Of a DNA stretch of 64,000 nucleotides, positions 9,516 to 23,663 are shown one piece after another. Both the position numbers and the translations under genes were made by a program. The notes beneath the pieces are model-generated. The model was not told where the DNA came from and ran no database searches. It was given only the letters and a program-made list of their open reading frames with translations. The stretch is from Arctopsyche grandis (taxonomy: Eukaryota > Arthropoda > Insecta > Trichoptera > Hydropsychidae). The stretch is from contig NC_135358.1 in assembly GCF_051622035.1 (NCBI RefSeq), forward strand, positions 622,501 through 686,500, given 5' to 3'. Positions within the stretch are counted from its first letter, which is position 1, and each line of letters starts with the position of its first letter.

Positions 9516-11359
9516 GGTCGGTATTATTCCATCTCAGTGTCACACGCTAGAACTGAGACAGTGAGACCGCATATTAAAGTAAAAACGTGAAGGTAGATCG
9601 CATACTAAAGTAGCACCACAAAAAAGATATACCGATAGTATGGATTTTTTAAAATCGTAAATTTTATTTGTCGAAAACGACATCTCCATGGCCAAAAACT
9701 ATATAATGATCAATGCATATATATTATTGCAAGCAGTGAAAATGTATCAAACAATGAATTAGTAACGTTTAACTCTATACATCTAACTCTATACCTATCC
9801 TAACCCTTAAATAATACCAACCCTAACAATCTAATCATAAATGAAAAAACCAACCCTGCAAATGTAGCTGTTTAATATATTTTCACTTGAAATATAATTT
9901 CACCGTGACATATGGAAAAAATATAATTTATATTTCAACAACTAATTCCCCAGCTTGATTGATGGTTGAATCTTTGTTTGCATCTCCAGTGAGCTATGAT
10001 TGGGTATCTGATAAGCTTAAGTCGGAATTGCTAGTTTCTACGAAACATTATAATCCTTTATACCTGGGACGTACCTACTTAACAGTTTTGTACAGAAATA
10101 TTTGAAAGTTTAGGTTTGGCAAATTTTTCAATAAACATTTTGAAACATACAAACGGTGCTCGGAATATCAATAAATTAATTAAAAAATACAGAAAGTACC
10201 GGTAAAACCGGTACTGTTTTTTTTTTTATTTCGAAAATTCCGGTATTTTTGCAATCCCTAGCTGCAATGTACGTGGATTTGACACTGGTTGATCGCGATA
10301 TATTATATTACGACACAATTCAATTGTGCGGTGATTTTGTGGTTTTCTTTTTTAAGATTTTTGCACCAGCTGCAGGCGGTTGTCAAACTTAAAATTATTT
10401 AAACGTTTTATATGCAATAAATTCAGAAAATCTCTTATCCAAGAATGTTGGAGGATGTTGGACGAAATTTATCAACATTGTCGTAAATTCGAAAAGGACT
10501 CTTAAATGCCACATTTAGAGAAGGCAAAATGCACATAACGCAAATTTAAAGTACGTTTATCGCAATTGGCTCGAACTCGAACTCAAACGCTTCAAATTCG
10601 AAATAAATACTTAAATGCCTACGCAACAAAACTCGCGACAATTTCCAAAACGATCGTTCAAACGTCAAAATGGTTGACGTTGGCGACCCAACGCCACCTG
10701 TCCTCTCTCGTTCGCACAAATCGAATACTATTAATAGCCTTTTATGATATTCGACTAGACTAAACTGATGTTTTGATTAATTATCTCCCCGTGTCTTATG
10801 ACTATGAGTTTTTGCAAAAAGTTCATTTTAAAATTTCTCCCCTTTCTTTTATTTTACATACAATCGGTGCAATCTCACTTTCGTAATATCTCTTGTCCAT
10901 TTCGCTATAATTATGTATAATTCGGTACGGAGTGTTGGGTTTTCCGTTAAATTGTAGTTATTTGCGGTCACTGCGGTTGTTCGTGATTTTTTCCGATCTT
11001 TTGTGACGAGGCCCTGACGCTGTTCCGTGACGTCACAGGTTCATAAATATATTTCAGCAGCCTCAATGCCACAGACGTCGGACACACCATTTTGGACAAA
11101 CTGCTGCCAAAACGTACAACTACGTCGGTCTTGGTTGAATAATATTTTTTTATACACCCTCGTAAGCTACGAACGTTGCACTGGCGAAAAGTTATCGCAT
11201 TGTCTATTTTATCGCAGCGTCATATTAAATTTGAATGCCAGGAAACAAACGGTGGATTTCCATATATCAATTGTTCTGATCGAAACATGACAATGATACA
11301 TTTCGTTTCATTGACTTGTACCGTAAATTTATTTTGTTCGGGAAGGAATGAAAAATATT
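9516..11359. other. Gene-free interval with a hAT-like terminus
   Basis: ACCGGTAAAACCGGT is a palindrome at about 10198-10212, and TTGCAATCCCTA at 10250-10261 resembles a hAT 3' terminal repeat read inward. A similar TTGCTATCCCTA occurs at about 24460. 10560-11300 has short open frames with no family signature. Confidence 0.35.
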
Positions 11360-12085
11360 TTATTTTATTTATTTATTTATATAATTTTAGCTATTTAGCT
11401 AATTTAAAAATACATTCTTAATTACTTAACTTATATCTATTTATTATTTATAATAATAATAACAATAAAATGACCAGTGTGACCAGACAGGTTGCCCCAT
11501 AGCGTCACACCAGTTTTACAAAACAAAAGAAAGAAAATAACAAAATAAAAACAATAAAAATTCCAATCATTCATATCTCATTCAAATAGTCTCGTATTAA
11601 ATCTCAAGAAAATAACCAGCTCATCATCATGACAATTGAACAGGTGCAAATGCTCATCAATCACATTAAGGAACCGGATAGCCTTTACAAGAGACGAGTT
11701 ATTGAAAGCAGACGTTTTCATAGGAATAGGTTGGAAAAGTAAATGATGACGCAAAGCTTTTACGCATTCAGGCGCCGAAAATTTTAATTCCAATAAAATC
11801 GAAGGGTTGTCGATTCTTCCCTTTAATACTCCAAAGAAATATTTGGAAATGGAAATAATTCTTCTCGGAGATAGTGAGTAAAATCCTAGCATACTTTGTA
11901 AAAATGAATAATATTATGGTAATATGTACTGTCCCTCACAGAGGTGTCTCTTAGTACCTCGCAAGAATGCATCCACGGTCTTAGAAGACCTGATGCATTC
12001 AGGGAGGGCATTGTACATGAGCACACCCCTGTGAAAAACACCCCCAGCTGTTTTCTTCTTTCTTACTCTACATACTTACAACTAG
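11360..12085 (-). mobile_element. LINE fragments (jockey/CR1-like C-terminus)
   Basis: A minus-strand frame (11892-11578) starts MLGFYSLSPRR and contains an LxGRIDNPSILL region. This corresponds to the 'MLGFNSLE.RR...LLxGxxxxP.LL' C-terminal region of jockey-like LINE proteins. 11935-12085 adds a '...FHRGVxMYNALPE' end. The plus-strand TTTATTTTATTT at 11365 is the reverse of its A tail. The protein is broken. Confidence 0.6.
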
Positions 12086-13477
12086 TTTGTCCTTATTTCT
12101 AGTATAAAAAATATGTATATCTCTATTCATTATTGTATAATCCTTAAAGTTTTTACAAGGCTTTTCTATGTTTCACTTCGCTAATGATTCAGTCGAAATT
12201 CCTGCATTCTTCCGATCGGTTTAAAATTTTGCCACCGTTTGGTATTCAAAAACAATCCTGTCATATAGTAGGTGTACCTATATATTATAATATAAAAGTA
12301 CGTTAAATAAAAGGTACCAAAATGTAAATTTCGAGCAAGGGCTAAATTTGGCCCTAACAATGAAATTTGATAAATCTTTTAAGTTATTTTTTAAATTGTT
12401 TTCTGTGTAACATGACCTGTGTTTAAATTCCGAGGCTGACCGATTTTCCTGTGGAATCTGACACCGACGATGGACGTATGTATTTTCCGTTGAAAAATAC
12501 ATATCCACTAATAAATCAAATAATCGCATACGATGTTTAAACTAAGAATAGTGTGTGTTGAGCAAACGGGATAATAGGCTAGCTAGTTTGCCAAAATGTC
12601 TTATCAAGATTGATAACCCAATTACATTGCGGCGAAAAGACAAAGCGACGCACACACTAGCAGGTGAGTTTTAGCCGAGCGAATATCGGTTTTTGAGAAT
12701 TCGATACATTTGTGCGGTTTTGAGTGGCTGTCAAATAAATCATGTACGGATTGTCGACAGGAAAAGCTTCACGCCACTACCAAGAAGTCAGTAATCCAAG
12801 ATGAAAATTGCACGATAGTTCTAGAGCAGCACATTTCACATGTCTGCGAGAGCGTGACGACAAAACCGAAATAGAAGATTACAGACCGGTTCGTTCTATT
12901 ATGCAATTTTGTTTGACTTTCTGTCCGAATTGCACGATTAATGGCCGCCGTCTGTCAGAACTCGCAGAAACGGGGAAAACTTCTGTACAACGCGCACATA
13001 ACAAAACAACGGTGGAAACTCATGGAAATTTACTCAACTGTGTATGAAGACTTCACCTTTGCTAAGTCAAAATAAATCATATGAATATGTTTAATTTATA
13101 TAAAATACAGAATAATGCCATGATAAGAAGAATGGAAGTAGAAATAAGAAACATAACTTTAAGGGAATAAATAGGAGGATCATATTATATATGCACACAA
13201 TGTATTTAATATGTAAATATAATAAATACGAGGGAATACATTGGAATAGTCTTTTAATAATGATAGATTTCAAGCGAATTAACAAAGGAATGGATTAGAA
13301 GAGGCGATTGACCTCATTTTGTAAACGGCTTCTTTATATCAAACATCTTTCCCCCATTAGGTCTAAATATATTTTATGGCGGCTTTAAATAATTTATTGA
13401 TTTGATTTTTAAACGTATTTTATTGTTCACAATATACTTGAATAGCTTCTGATCCAGTGATCATTACACATACATAC
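12086..13477. other. Gene-free interval with a possible untranslated exon edge
   Basis: The relatively GC-rich 12540-12680 block ends with CTAGCAG|GTGAGT at about 12660, a strong donor-like site without an associated reading frame. It could be a 5' UTR exon of a gene outside the window, but nothing else supports that. The rest is AT-rich without signature. Confidence 0.25.
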
Positions 13478-13682
13478 ATATGAGCCCTTATAATTGAAAG
13501 TGGCATACGTCCATTTTTCTTCATTTTGAGAGATAACAATATTTAAAAATACTAGTGGCCTGAAATACGTTTATTTTGCTTTTCTGAAATTTTGCACATT
13601 TGTGAATTAAGTCAAATAGAAATAGTGATTTTGGAACTGAAAATTGGACTAGCGCCACTTTCAAATATAACAGCTCATATAT
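13478..13682. mobile_element. MITE with imperfect terminal inverted repeats
   Basis: The left end TATGAGCCCTTATAATTGAA and the right end, read inverted (TATGAGCTGTTATATTTGAA), pair over about 25 bases including GAAAGTGGC. A partial relative lies at 42143-42310. A TA dinucleotide flanks both sides, which would fit a Tc1/mariner-type origin. No coding is present. Confidence 0.55.
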
Positions 13683-14022
13683 TTTACATTTTTTTTTCTC
13701 GTTGTCAGCTTTAAGTAATAAAAGTAAATAAATAATTTAACAATCTATAGAGTATAATTTATATATGTACATAAATATTTATAAAATTTATATTTTATAA
13801 TAATTAAAAATTATATTAATTGTTTTATAAACTTTAAATATAGGTAATAAAATCTTGGTAATAACATCTAGGAAATTTCTATTTTTTCATAGATTTTTTA
13901 AAAATTTATTATACAGTTTATATTTTTTCCATTCGTTCGCAATTACGAATAAAAAAAAATCAAATTATATTAAATGTACTCAAGTAGGAAAGCTTTTCAT
14001 CCAAACCCAAAAAAACGTATGT

Positions 14023-14395
14023 GCAGCAGAATAGACTAGTGGTTAGCATATAATGCTTTGAACAAAGTGGTCACGGGTTCAAATCCCACTGGTTTCTGCT
14101 GCCCAGACCTTGGATTTTCAATTCATCTGATTTTCATTGAAACGGTTACAACAAATTGGTAACCTTACCCATTTTCCTACAAATCTAGACTTTTCAGCAA
14201 TCTCGAATTTCGCTGAATTGATTAAAATGCTGCAAACTTACAAATTTTACCATAAATGTCTCTATGGGTGCTCATTGATATATATTTACTTTATATTATG
14301 ATACTTATATCAAATGTACAATTTTTATGGCTATGGAGGCACATTAGGGTTACCTGCTAGGCCTTCCTGGTATAAATAAATACCCAAAATAAACA
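14023..14395 (+). mobile_element. tRNA-derived SINE, near full length
   Basis: The head GCAGAATAGACTAGTGGTTA gives an A-box-like region and GGGTTCAAATCCC gives the B box. The family body and the terminal GGCCTTCCTGGTATAAATAA follow. This is the best copy for reading both ends of the family. Confidence 0.8.
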
Positions 14396-16880
14396 ATAAA
14401 TATATAGATAAATAATCTATTTCCTATTTCGACCCATCTTCCTATTTTGTAAGTTTATTTGAAGTAAAAATAATCTAATATAGATATCATTTTGGTTATG
14501 GATGAAATAACAAACTATGGAAATATTACACAAGTACATAATACAAACACGTATATCTATACAAAACAATTCAATTTGATATTTTTAAAATCAGAATCTG
14601 AATTTAAGTCAGAGTGGTATTCACAATATCTATGTAATGTTCAAAATTTGATTGAATTTATTTGAATATCATCGTATTTTTAGAGTATTTCAGTTGCATA
14701 TTGCAAGACATCGATGTAAACATTTCATTAGGGTTCACGGTAAGGTTCCATAGCCCCTTGAGTCGATGACCAGCAGATGGAGACCACGGAAATAGCAATG
14801 TTTATGCGCGTGCAAATGACACGGAGGGCGTGGGTGGTTCACCGTTGTCGGTGAAAGCTCGTGGAAATGCCGACGTTTCGCAACTGCTAAAGCTCACACA
14901 TCTTCACCAAGGAGACGACGAAATTCCACCTCAATTTACTGCCGTCGGCTAAAGCTCGAGGAAGTCCAGGAAAAATAATTACACCCCAACACAACACAGT
15001 AAAATAATGCACAAGTCATTCGTAATGCAGATTTCATTACATTGGAAGTGTATTGGGTGGTGTTTATTCTATCAATAATGTTCAAGTGCGACGTTATGAT
15101 TTTTTTCGCAATGTTTGTGCAATAATTTTCCTTAAATTGAGATGAGCCGTTGGCAGTTTTATAAATAAAATCGGCCTCGCGTGAAAACAAACAGATTATT
15201 TTAAAACAGCGGTAAAACCAACGTATATCACATACCCTAAGGTCAGGTGAAATCGACCTTTAGCAATGATGATATTTTATATGGAACCGGAGCACTTTGT
15301 CTTCGACCACGAACGATTGCCAAAAATATAGAGATTTTTTTTATTGCAATATAAAATAATACACTTTGGAGCATTTTAAAATAAATGGGAAATGTTGATA
15401 TCATATCATATCAAGTTTATTATTTGTATAATTCGAACAGTTTATTTTTCTTACAATATACCCGTTATTGATTATGCAGTTTTAATGCTAGTAAATTATC
15501 GATAATTGTGATTGTTAGTCAGCTATTGTTGTGTAAAGGTATTCCTAACTCAATTCTGTTCTTCACTCTACCGAGCAACAAGCAATGATCTTTATTATCT
15601 TGTCCTCTATACCCTCTTGGAGATCATTCGAGTACCTCTTCTATCTTATCTTCCAGCCACATTACCATTGAAATCTCCTTACTCGCTCTACTAATATCAG
15701 CTATTCTAATTGTACGTTTTTCGCTACCCTTTTCGTTATACCAAATATTCATATAAACTTTCATTATTCGCGAAGTGTATTATACTTAGTTCAAAATTAT
15801 GGCATTCAGTGGTCTAGTTTTATGTACATGTGTACATAAATACATAATGACTAGTAAAAAGTTTCATTTTAAGTAAAGTCAGTCCTTTTGAGTAGAGCAG
15901 ATGGAGTCTAACTACATACATACATAGATATGTCTGCAAACTGAATATTGAGAGTTCCTAAATACATCCTCAAATACTGCATCAAACAGCTTAGGAAAGA
16001 CAATTTGCCTTATCCCACACCATTTTCAAATTTGAACTTACATATATGGTTTTGTTCAAAGCCCAACCAAAGTTGTAACGTTTTTGTTGGTTCCCGTCAG
16101 CAGTCCCACACAAGGTTCTGGAATTTGCAGTATTCTGACGTAAAATACATATGTTTTATATATAAAATTAAATATGAATGAATGAAAAAGTAGATTATAC
16201 ATGCATACACACACACAAACATATATGTATGTATATTATATATGCATATATATACATACATATGCAGTATTGAAATGAAAAGTAAAATCGTCTGTGCATT
16301 GCACTCAATCTATTTTGAGGGTGAAATATGCAAATGCAACGTTTCTGGTTTGTATCATAAGATTTTCATTGACATTTCCGGTTCATTGATGCGATTCAAT
16401 ATGATACAAAAGTATGTACACGCATGTGTATGTATGAATGTATATTTATGACCCATTTATATATGATTGTATATATTTATGTATTCAAAAATAAAAAAAC
16501 AATTTGAGTTTTGTTGAAAATTTCAATAAAAATAATAGCATTTCAAATACATATATACAAAAAACAATGAAAATACAAAGCACATCTTAACAGCGCGGAA
16601 AATCCCTGTAAAATAAGAGATTAAAAAAAAAAAAATTGGGTATAATATGTATGTACATACATGTGGATTTTACGGATTAAATTAAGTTAATTTTTAACGC
16701 CAGCAGTACAATTAAATATCACAAAAACATTATGATATTACAAAGTTTAATTCACTAATACAAGTTACAATTGAAAATTACATCGTTCTTTCATTAATAA
16801 ATAAGAGTATTCATCAAATATGTTAAATTCTAATACATTTTAGTAATTTTATAGTTCAGTTGTATGTGGGAATGGTTGGC
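14396..16880. other. Gene-free interval 3' of PNLDC1
   Basis: The GC-richer block 14740-14990 contains two degenerate copies of GTCGG(T/C)(G/T)AAAGCTCG. The remainder is AT-rich with TATGTATGTACATACA simple sequence (16200-16260, 16640-16660). The PNLDC1 3' UTR lies at its right edge; a variant poly(A) signal ATTAAA is readable on the minus strand near 16745-16750. Confidence 0.35.
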
Positions 16881-16947
16881 TTATAACTTTTTGAGCTGAT
16901 AAAAAATCAAAGCCATTGTGCTAATACTCGACAAGAAAAATCCACTC
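16881..16947 (-). CDS. PNLDC1: PNLDC1 exon 10 (C-terminal membrane anchor)
   Basis: The acceptor is TTCCATTTTCAG. Residues 528-549 form a hydrophobic segment (SGFFLSSISTMALIFY) followed by QLKKL and a TAA stop, the layout of a tail-anchored outer-mitochondrial-membrane protein. Confidence 0.82.
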
Positions 16948-19900
16948 CTGAAAATGGAAATCTTTGTTGAAATATATTATTTATAAGATATTATATTATA
17001 ATGTAATACTGTAAAACCTACCAAAGTGTCACCCTTAAAATTGGCGAATGTTTGATTGGATTAAAGACCGACACGTCATAATCTTTACTATGCTTGAATT
17101 CTTCAAAAATTTTCCTACAACTGAAAATTAACAAAAAAATATTAAAAAATGTATTTATGTGTAAACTATTTGTACTTAAACTGGAAAATAAGCATCTACG
17201 TGAAAGTTCCAGTGACAGCAATCAGCACGGAGGTTTTTCCGTACTTCCTCACATCGACAGATCCGTATCTCGACAGCATGCTTGCAATCTGTACGTAATA
17301 AACGAATACATCAGTTTTAAAAATCAAAACATTTTCTATTTCAAAATCATGTCATTGTCAAACGTTTGTACTGCCAAGACCATATGTACGGTGTTATATA
17401 ATGCGAAACTACTGGCGTTTTTTTTCACGTGCAAAAAAAGACACTTATAAGCGTAACTAAAATAGCAATCTTGAAATAACCGGGCAGCCTGCACAGATTA
17501 TCATCTGTCTGCTGTATGTACAATTAGTGACTCTTTCATCCAGTATTCGTGAAAGCTTTGGATGCGTGCCAACGTTTTTGAAACAATAAAATATAATAAC
17601 ACCCGGTAACATACAATCCGTAATCGTATTAAGTATTATCGAGCTAAATGGAATTTTCAGCATCTCCATGTGACCTACAGAATATAAGGTAGAGAAAAAA
17701 ATACGGCTGATCTATGGATCTATGTAAATTTTGAATCCTAAAGCAGTGTTAGATTCAGATTAGCTTAGGTGAGGTCAACAGGGAAATCCTTATAAACTGT
17801 TGAATGGTCAAAGGAAGTACATAGTACTAGTCAAAGACTTCTTCTTCTAATTTCAAATCCGTATTCGGACGTAGGCGACTACCATGAGCAGACATCGTTT
17901 ATGGCCCGTGCGAATTCTTCCCTATCATGGGCAAGTCGAAATAACTTTTCGAGACCGAGTCCCATCCATGACCTGATGTTCCGGAGCCAAGAGAGCTTCT
18001 TTCTCCCAAGCCACCGTTTGCCTTCTATGATTGTTTGTAAAAGGCGATATTTGGGGCCGCGAATAATGTGGCCAAAATATTCCATCTTACGGCGCTTCAA
18101 CGTGTCAAGAAGCTCTCTCTTTTTATGAAGAAGCTGGAGGACTGTTGGAGTTGGATGCTTTTTATGAAGAAGCTGGAGGAATCAAAGACTGATAGGGCGA
18201 AAACACAGAGTAGTATAGGACGTCATGTGTCTTTGGCTTCCCGCTGTGCACGTGCAGAATGAATATGTTTGGGAGGTCACACGTGTTTCCATGTACAACC
18301 GAAAAGTTTTTCATAGATTTCTTCAAATATGGGATTCACCGTTATCGATCACTGTCAAGCAATGATAAATACAAGGATAAAATATCATCGAAAACATTCC
18401 AGGGGGTGATTTTTAGGACTGTATACCAGTGGCGGCTCGTGAGAATTAGCAGTGGGAGGACTGCAGAGATGAATCGAGCTGTAGTAGGTCGTTGACCATA
18501 CCGGTGATCAAATGCAAACAAAAATAGCATGCATATGTAACATAGTAGGAGGGCTGCAGGCCCACAGTCCATATAGACGAGCCGCCACTGCTGTATACCA
18601 TGTATATATAATATAACCAGCAGCATGGACTAGTGCATATCTTGCTATGGTCAGTGTGGTTACGAGTTCGAGTCACACTGGTTGTTGCTGGCCAGATCTT
18701 GGTTTGTGACCAGGTTGGTAGAGTTTGCTAATTTTTCTGATTTTCATTGAAACGGTTCCTGCAAAATTGGCTTTCCCTCAATTTCAATTTACATCGTAGT
18801 TTGACAGTTTTTAAAAGTGTCATGGCGATCGCCCGCATTCTACATAAAATTTCAGGGGTGACACCAGAGAAATGTAAAAATGATTTTTAAATAAATGTAA
18901 AAATATCCCTCGGTGGCGCCGGATACTCAATTATATTAATAACCAATTATTTAAGTTTGATTAATATAAACATCGTTAATTTTATATTATACATATGTTT
19001 GTTGAAACTAAATCACACATTAATGTAAGAGTTCCCAAGAACAGATAAATACAAAAAAGTGGATAAAAATAATCCGCCAACTGAGAAAATAAACGGATTG
19101 GCCACCAACGCCCATCACCACCATATACTCAAATTGTAAATAAATCTATATCAAAATGAAACTTTAATTTCGTATTTTGGGCATTTTGCTATTAATACTT
19201 AATTGATGCTAAAATTCGGAATAGATGCTAATAGATGCTAAATTCGTAAAATATGCGAATAGATGCTAAAATCACAAACAAAAGTGAAATTTGCATAAAA
19301 TTTATAAAATTAATAGATTATTTAGAAGGGTCTTCCTATTCCTTTGCCCATTTATTATGTGAAGAAATTGAGGGGATAAAACAGAGCTTGCAGTTTACCA
19401 TAGACGGTGTTTTTCCTGTCAAAACCAAGCAACTGCTTTTGTCTACTATTGTAAACAAAAGAAGACAGTCGGAGCTGTGTATCCAAAAGGTTGCTCAAAA
19501 AAGCGTCTTAAAACTAAACTCGCACTCAAGACTAAATGAGACAAATCTATTCCTCCAAATATTGATTAAACTATTCAATCCATCTGTGGCAGGTACAAAA
19601 TCTAATATTAATATTAAAGAAACAGTTTTGTTTTTTAGAAACCTGCCATTGTTTAATGTATTAACAGAGGCTCAATGTTTGGAAGGATATCGGCACTTTT
19701 TTAGACAATTAATAGAGAATATAAAAAGTGAATCCACGCCGGATATATTGCTACTATTGATGGCAACAAAAATGAAATATGAAGAGTTTGGTTGTGCAGC
19801 TCTAAAATCTATTTGGTGTCCCGTCAATAGTGTGGACGCTGAAAGGTATTTTAGTAAATACAATATAATTGTTACCGATCGTCGCACGAATCTCAAAAAA

Positions 19901-22900
19901 GAATCTGTAGAAATATGCTCCATGTTTTAATAAATTTTAATTGGTATTATATTTTTATATTCATATTTTTTGTCTTTGTATTTTTATATTCATGTTTTTT
20001 TCATTGTAATTTTAATTCCAAAACATTTTTGAATTTTTCTATTATTTTTTAATTGTTGTGCTGTCTTTAAATTGTATATATGTACATGTCTCTAGTGATG
20101 ACCCTGATTATATTCCGTGCGTTGTAAGAAATGAAAAGAAAAGCATTGGTAAAGGCGCTTCTATTATTAAAACATTTTTCTGACTAGGGGGAGTTTTTAG
20201 GGGTTTGAAAATATGATTTGTAAAAGCAGCAGAGGATAACTTCATCCATAGTAAAAATGTCAAAGGATGGAGGAAGTTTTCGAGCTTCTTTCAAAGATTA
20301 ATTTCTATACACAACACATCTGCAATGGTTCAAAATTTAGATTGTCAAGAGATTTAAATGGAATTGCATCCTGAACTTTTTTGAATTGCATGAATCAAAT
20401 CTCTAATTGATAGAAAAATAAGTGTTTTATGTATATTATAATACACTCAAGAAAATTGGCATACTTTGGTAATGAAAAGAAGAAGGTCCATAAGTCGTAA
20501 AATTTCCTAGTCAAAGTACTTAAGACAGTAGTTTGAGAAGAACTACAAATTGTGCACTAAATCACTAACGAATAGATGGCACTATAATTAAACCAGGTTA
20601 TCAGCATTACTCTTCAGCTGTGACTTAATTGAATATGAATATTAAGCCTTTCTTCTTTGTTAATATTTCTGAAGTTGCACGTAATTTGAAGTGTAACGTA
20701 ATTTAAAACCTTTTCATATTAGAATCGGATCAACCCGATTCTATTCCGACATATAATATCAGATTTATGTATATATGAATTAGGTGGGGTGATCCGATTA
20801 TAATAATAAATAATGCAAGGATAGAAACATATCGCACTGCAGATAACTATCTATAAAAATTGACTCCTGGCAACAACGCAAAATTCTGAAGAATTTTTCA
20901 AAATTTAATCTATTTTCAGCTGCACAATATATTCGCGACCATTTTACATTATTCAACGTCAAAGCTTCTCTGGATCATAGCGGCAATACTCACGTGTACA
21001 TATATACATATATATATTATTGGTCTGTACCTCGGGAAGATCCAAAATTTGATTCTTCAGCAACCTCATGTATAAATATGGCGGACGGTGATTTGCAGGA
21101 TCATTTTCATTCAAACACTAAAATTAAAAATATTTATGAACATACAAATATTAATTAATATTGATACACATCTGAGTTATATATGTAATTACTAAATGTG
21201 GCTGCGAGGCTCTGCTCAGATAAACATTATTGCGATGTATTTTCACAGCGTTAAAGTGTTCATTGGTCGTTAATGGACGATTCGATCCTGAATTATCGCT
21301 TCCCAACCAGTGACATATTTTTATGAAACAAAATCCTAAACAAATCGAACGTTTTAATGATTATATTAATATGTATACTATTAATATGATAAAAAAAAGA
21401 TAAAGATCAATTACCGGTACAGTAAGAATCCCATCCAGCTTGATGGAACCACGGTTTAGTATCAAAATCATCTTTCATTTTAATCCTCGGCGAATACATA
21501 CAAACGTATTTCCCCTTTTTTTCGTTGAAAAATGTATAGACACTAAAATTATATTTTATTTCAAAGCAATTTGTGTATACATATTACATATAAATTATAT
21601 ATTTAATAAAGGCCTCTATTTAACCGATCAGTAAAAAAAAGCATTTGGTAGGTACAAATAATGGATTGATCAGTGAATATAATAAATGATCAGTTGCTAT
21701 GCGATCAGTTATTAAATAGAATGATAAGTATTTAAATAATCTGAGCAGTAATTAAACCAAAATGATCAGTATATAAAACGAATTGATAAGATTTTAAAAT
21801 AAATGATCAATTACACTGTTCGACACAAAAAATGGTTCAGACACGACTTTTCTTATAGATCTATACACAGTAAACACGAATCTGGTAATAAAAAATGTTG
21901 ATTGGCTCGAGATTCGGAGATATATGTGTTTTTTAAACCGCACGATTTTTCTATATCTTGATGTTGCTCGGTTGATGTCTCAAAATCTGTCAATTTCCTG
22001 TTCAAAATGAATATTGGAATCTATAGTCGGGTATTTTATATTTCATTTGTAGTACTTTTCAGCTTTCAAATCTCTCTAAGTAGTCGTCCAGTTAAAATCA
22101 AAAGTATGTATTTTCATTTGGGATTTTTTCCCATTGTTAATACTATTTTATATTGAGTATTTTTCTATTGAAAAATGTTTATTGAGATAGTGTTCTGGCC
22201 ACACTATTTTTTGTTTTCGTTTAAAAGGTTTAATTGGAAGTGAGCTGACTTTTAAATCGGTAAAATTTCCAGCTAAAAACTTATACTAGTATTTACTCGT
22301 ATTTAAACGAATCTGAATTGAATTAATAGGGATAATATATTAAATTATCTTTATGTGAGGATTAAATAAAAAAACCCCCTCGCTCCAGGTTAATTTCAGT
22401 CTCACTGTCTAAGTTCTTGCGTGTCTGTTAAATTAATAAATACCGACCCTAACAACCGAATCTTAAATGAATAGGACCAACCCTAACTTAACCTAACCTA
22501 ACCTGACCCTTAAATAAATAAATGTTGGCTGCTTTGATCTAAGATGGGCGACGCGCTATCATCCAACTGTCAAAAATTATAATTGATTTGGTTTTACTTA
22601 TCATTTATATTATTTATCTGATCACTTATTTAATTAATTGCTGATTGAAAAATTGTTATTTACTGATCGAAAAATGAATATTTACTGATCATTTATATTA
22701 TTTAACTGATCACTTATTTAATAAATTACTGATCGTTAATCTTAATTTTTAACTGATCATTTTAGTTCCCTTTAATACATAATAAAGATGTTTTAGGCAT
22801 ACTTTTGTAGCGATGAATTATCAAATACGGAATCCTTTTTTATTAAATGTTTCAATTTCAAGATAATATATTTGCTATCGTATATTTCTGGGAAAAGTTT

Positions 22901-23573
22901 ATGTACTTCCCGTTTGAACGATTTGTAGCTCGCCGGAAGCGGGGCTATGAATTGATTATAAAACATGGCAATGTCTCCAAATGCATTGTGAAACACCAGA
23001 GGCTTTTTATTATCTTCGAGTAGTTTAACGACATGTGAAAAGCCTAATGCGTAATTAAGTACATCGTCGTTGAAAGACGTGTGTTTTGTGGCGGGCTGAG
23101 AGTTCGAATTAATGTTTAAATTCTTCCCAATAATAATCTGCAATCGATTAAAAATAAGATTAACACACAAGTTTAATTGGAAACTATCGATTTGCGGAAA
23201 CATTATCACCTCGCTATTTTCAGTCGTAAAGGTTAGGATTGGAAATGAACTTTTTAATTTATCGATGATGTATAATTGAAGAATAGAATTCTCTTTGATT
23301 CTCAAAGTGTCTTTGTCAGATGCTGACGTCATCCATCTGAAACATTCGACGCGAATTAAAACACTAAATTGTACACATAATATAATAATATATATACAGG
23401 CTGTTCAAATGCATTACGTCACTACTTTATTTTTGATTTCCCAAAACCGTTCGACGTCTTCGTATCGTAAAAAGTTCTCAATCATTCCATTTTTTAATAT
23501 ATGTGTCAATGAGATTTCTTCGTATTTGTTCAAATAAGGAATTCCTTCATAAGCAAACTGAAATTGTAAAATT

Positions 23574-23663
<90 letters not shown>

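Noticed and set aside
19253-19930. Host gene encoding a 225-aa protein
   Set aside because: The C-terminus is a clear hAT dimerisation domain and the frame starts in short tandem repeats, so it is a transposon relic.
20850-20975. Terminal exon of PNLDC1 right after exon 7 (minus strand)
   Set aside because: No acceptor gives the right phase, and reading in phase hits a stop after six codons. The exons at 17288-16881 join in frame and match the family up to the membrane anchor.
22437-22530. Interstitial telomere repeat
   Set aside because: Only three AACCT units, and the flanks match an arm of the fold-back element; not a TTAGG array.
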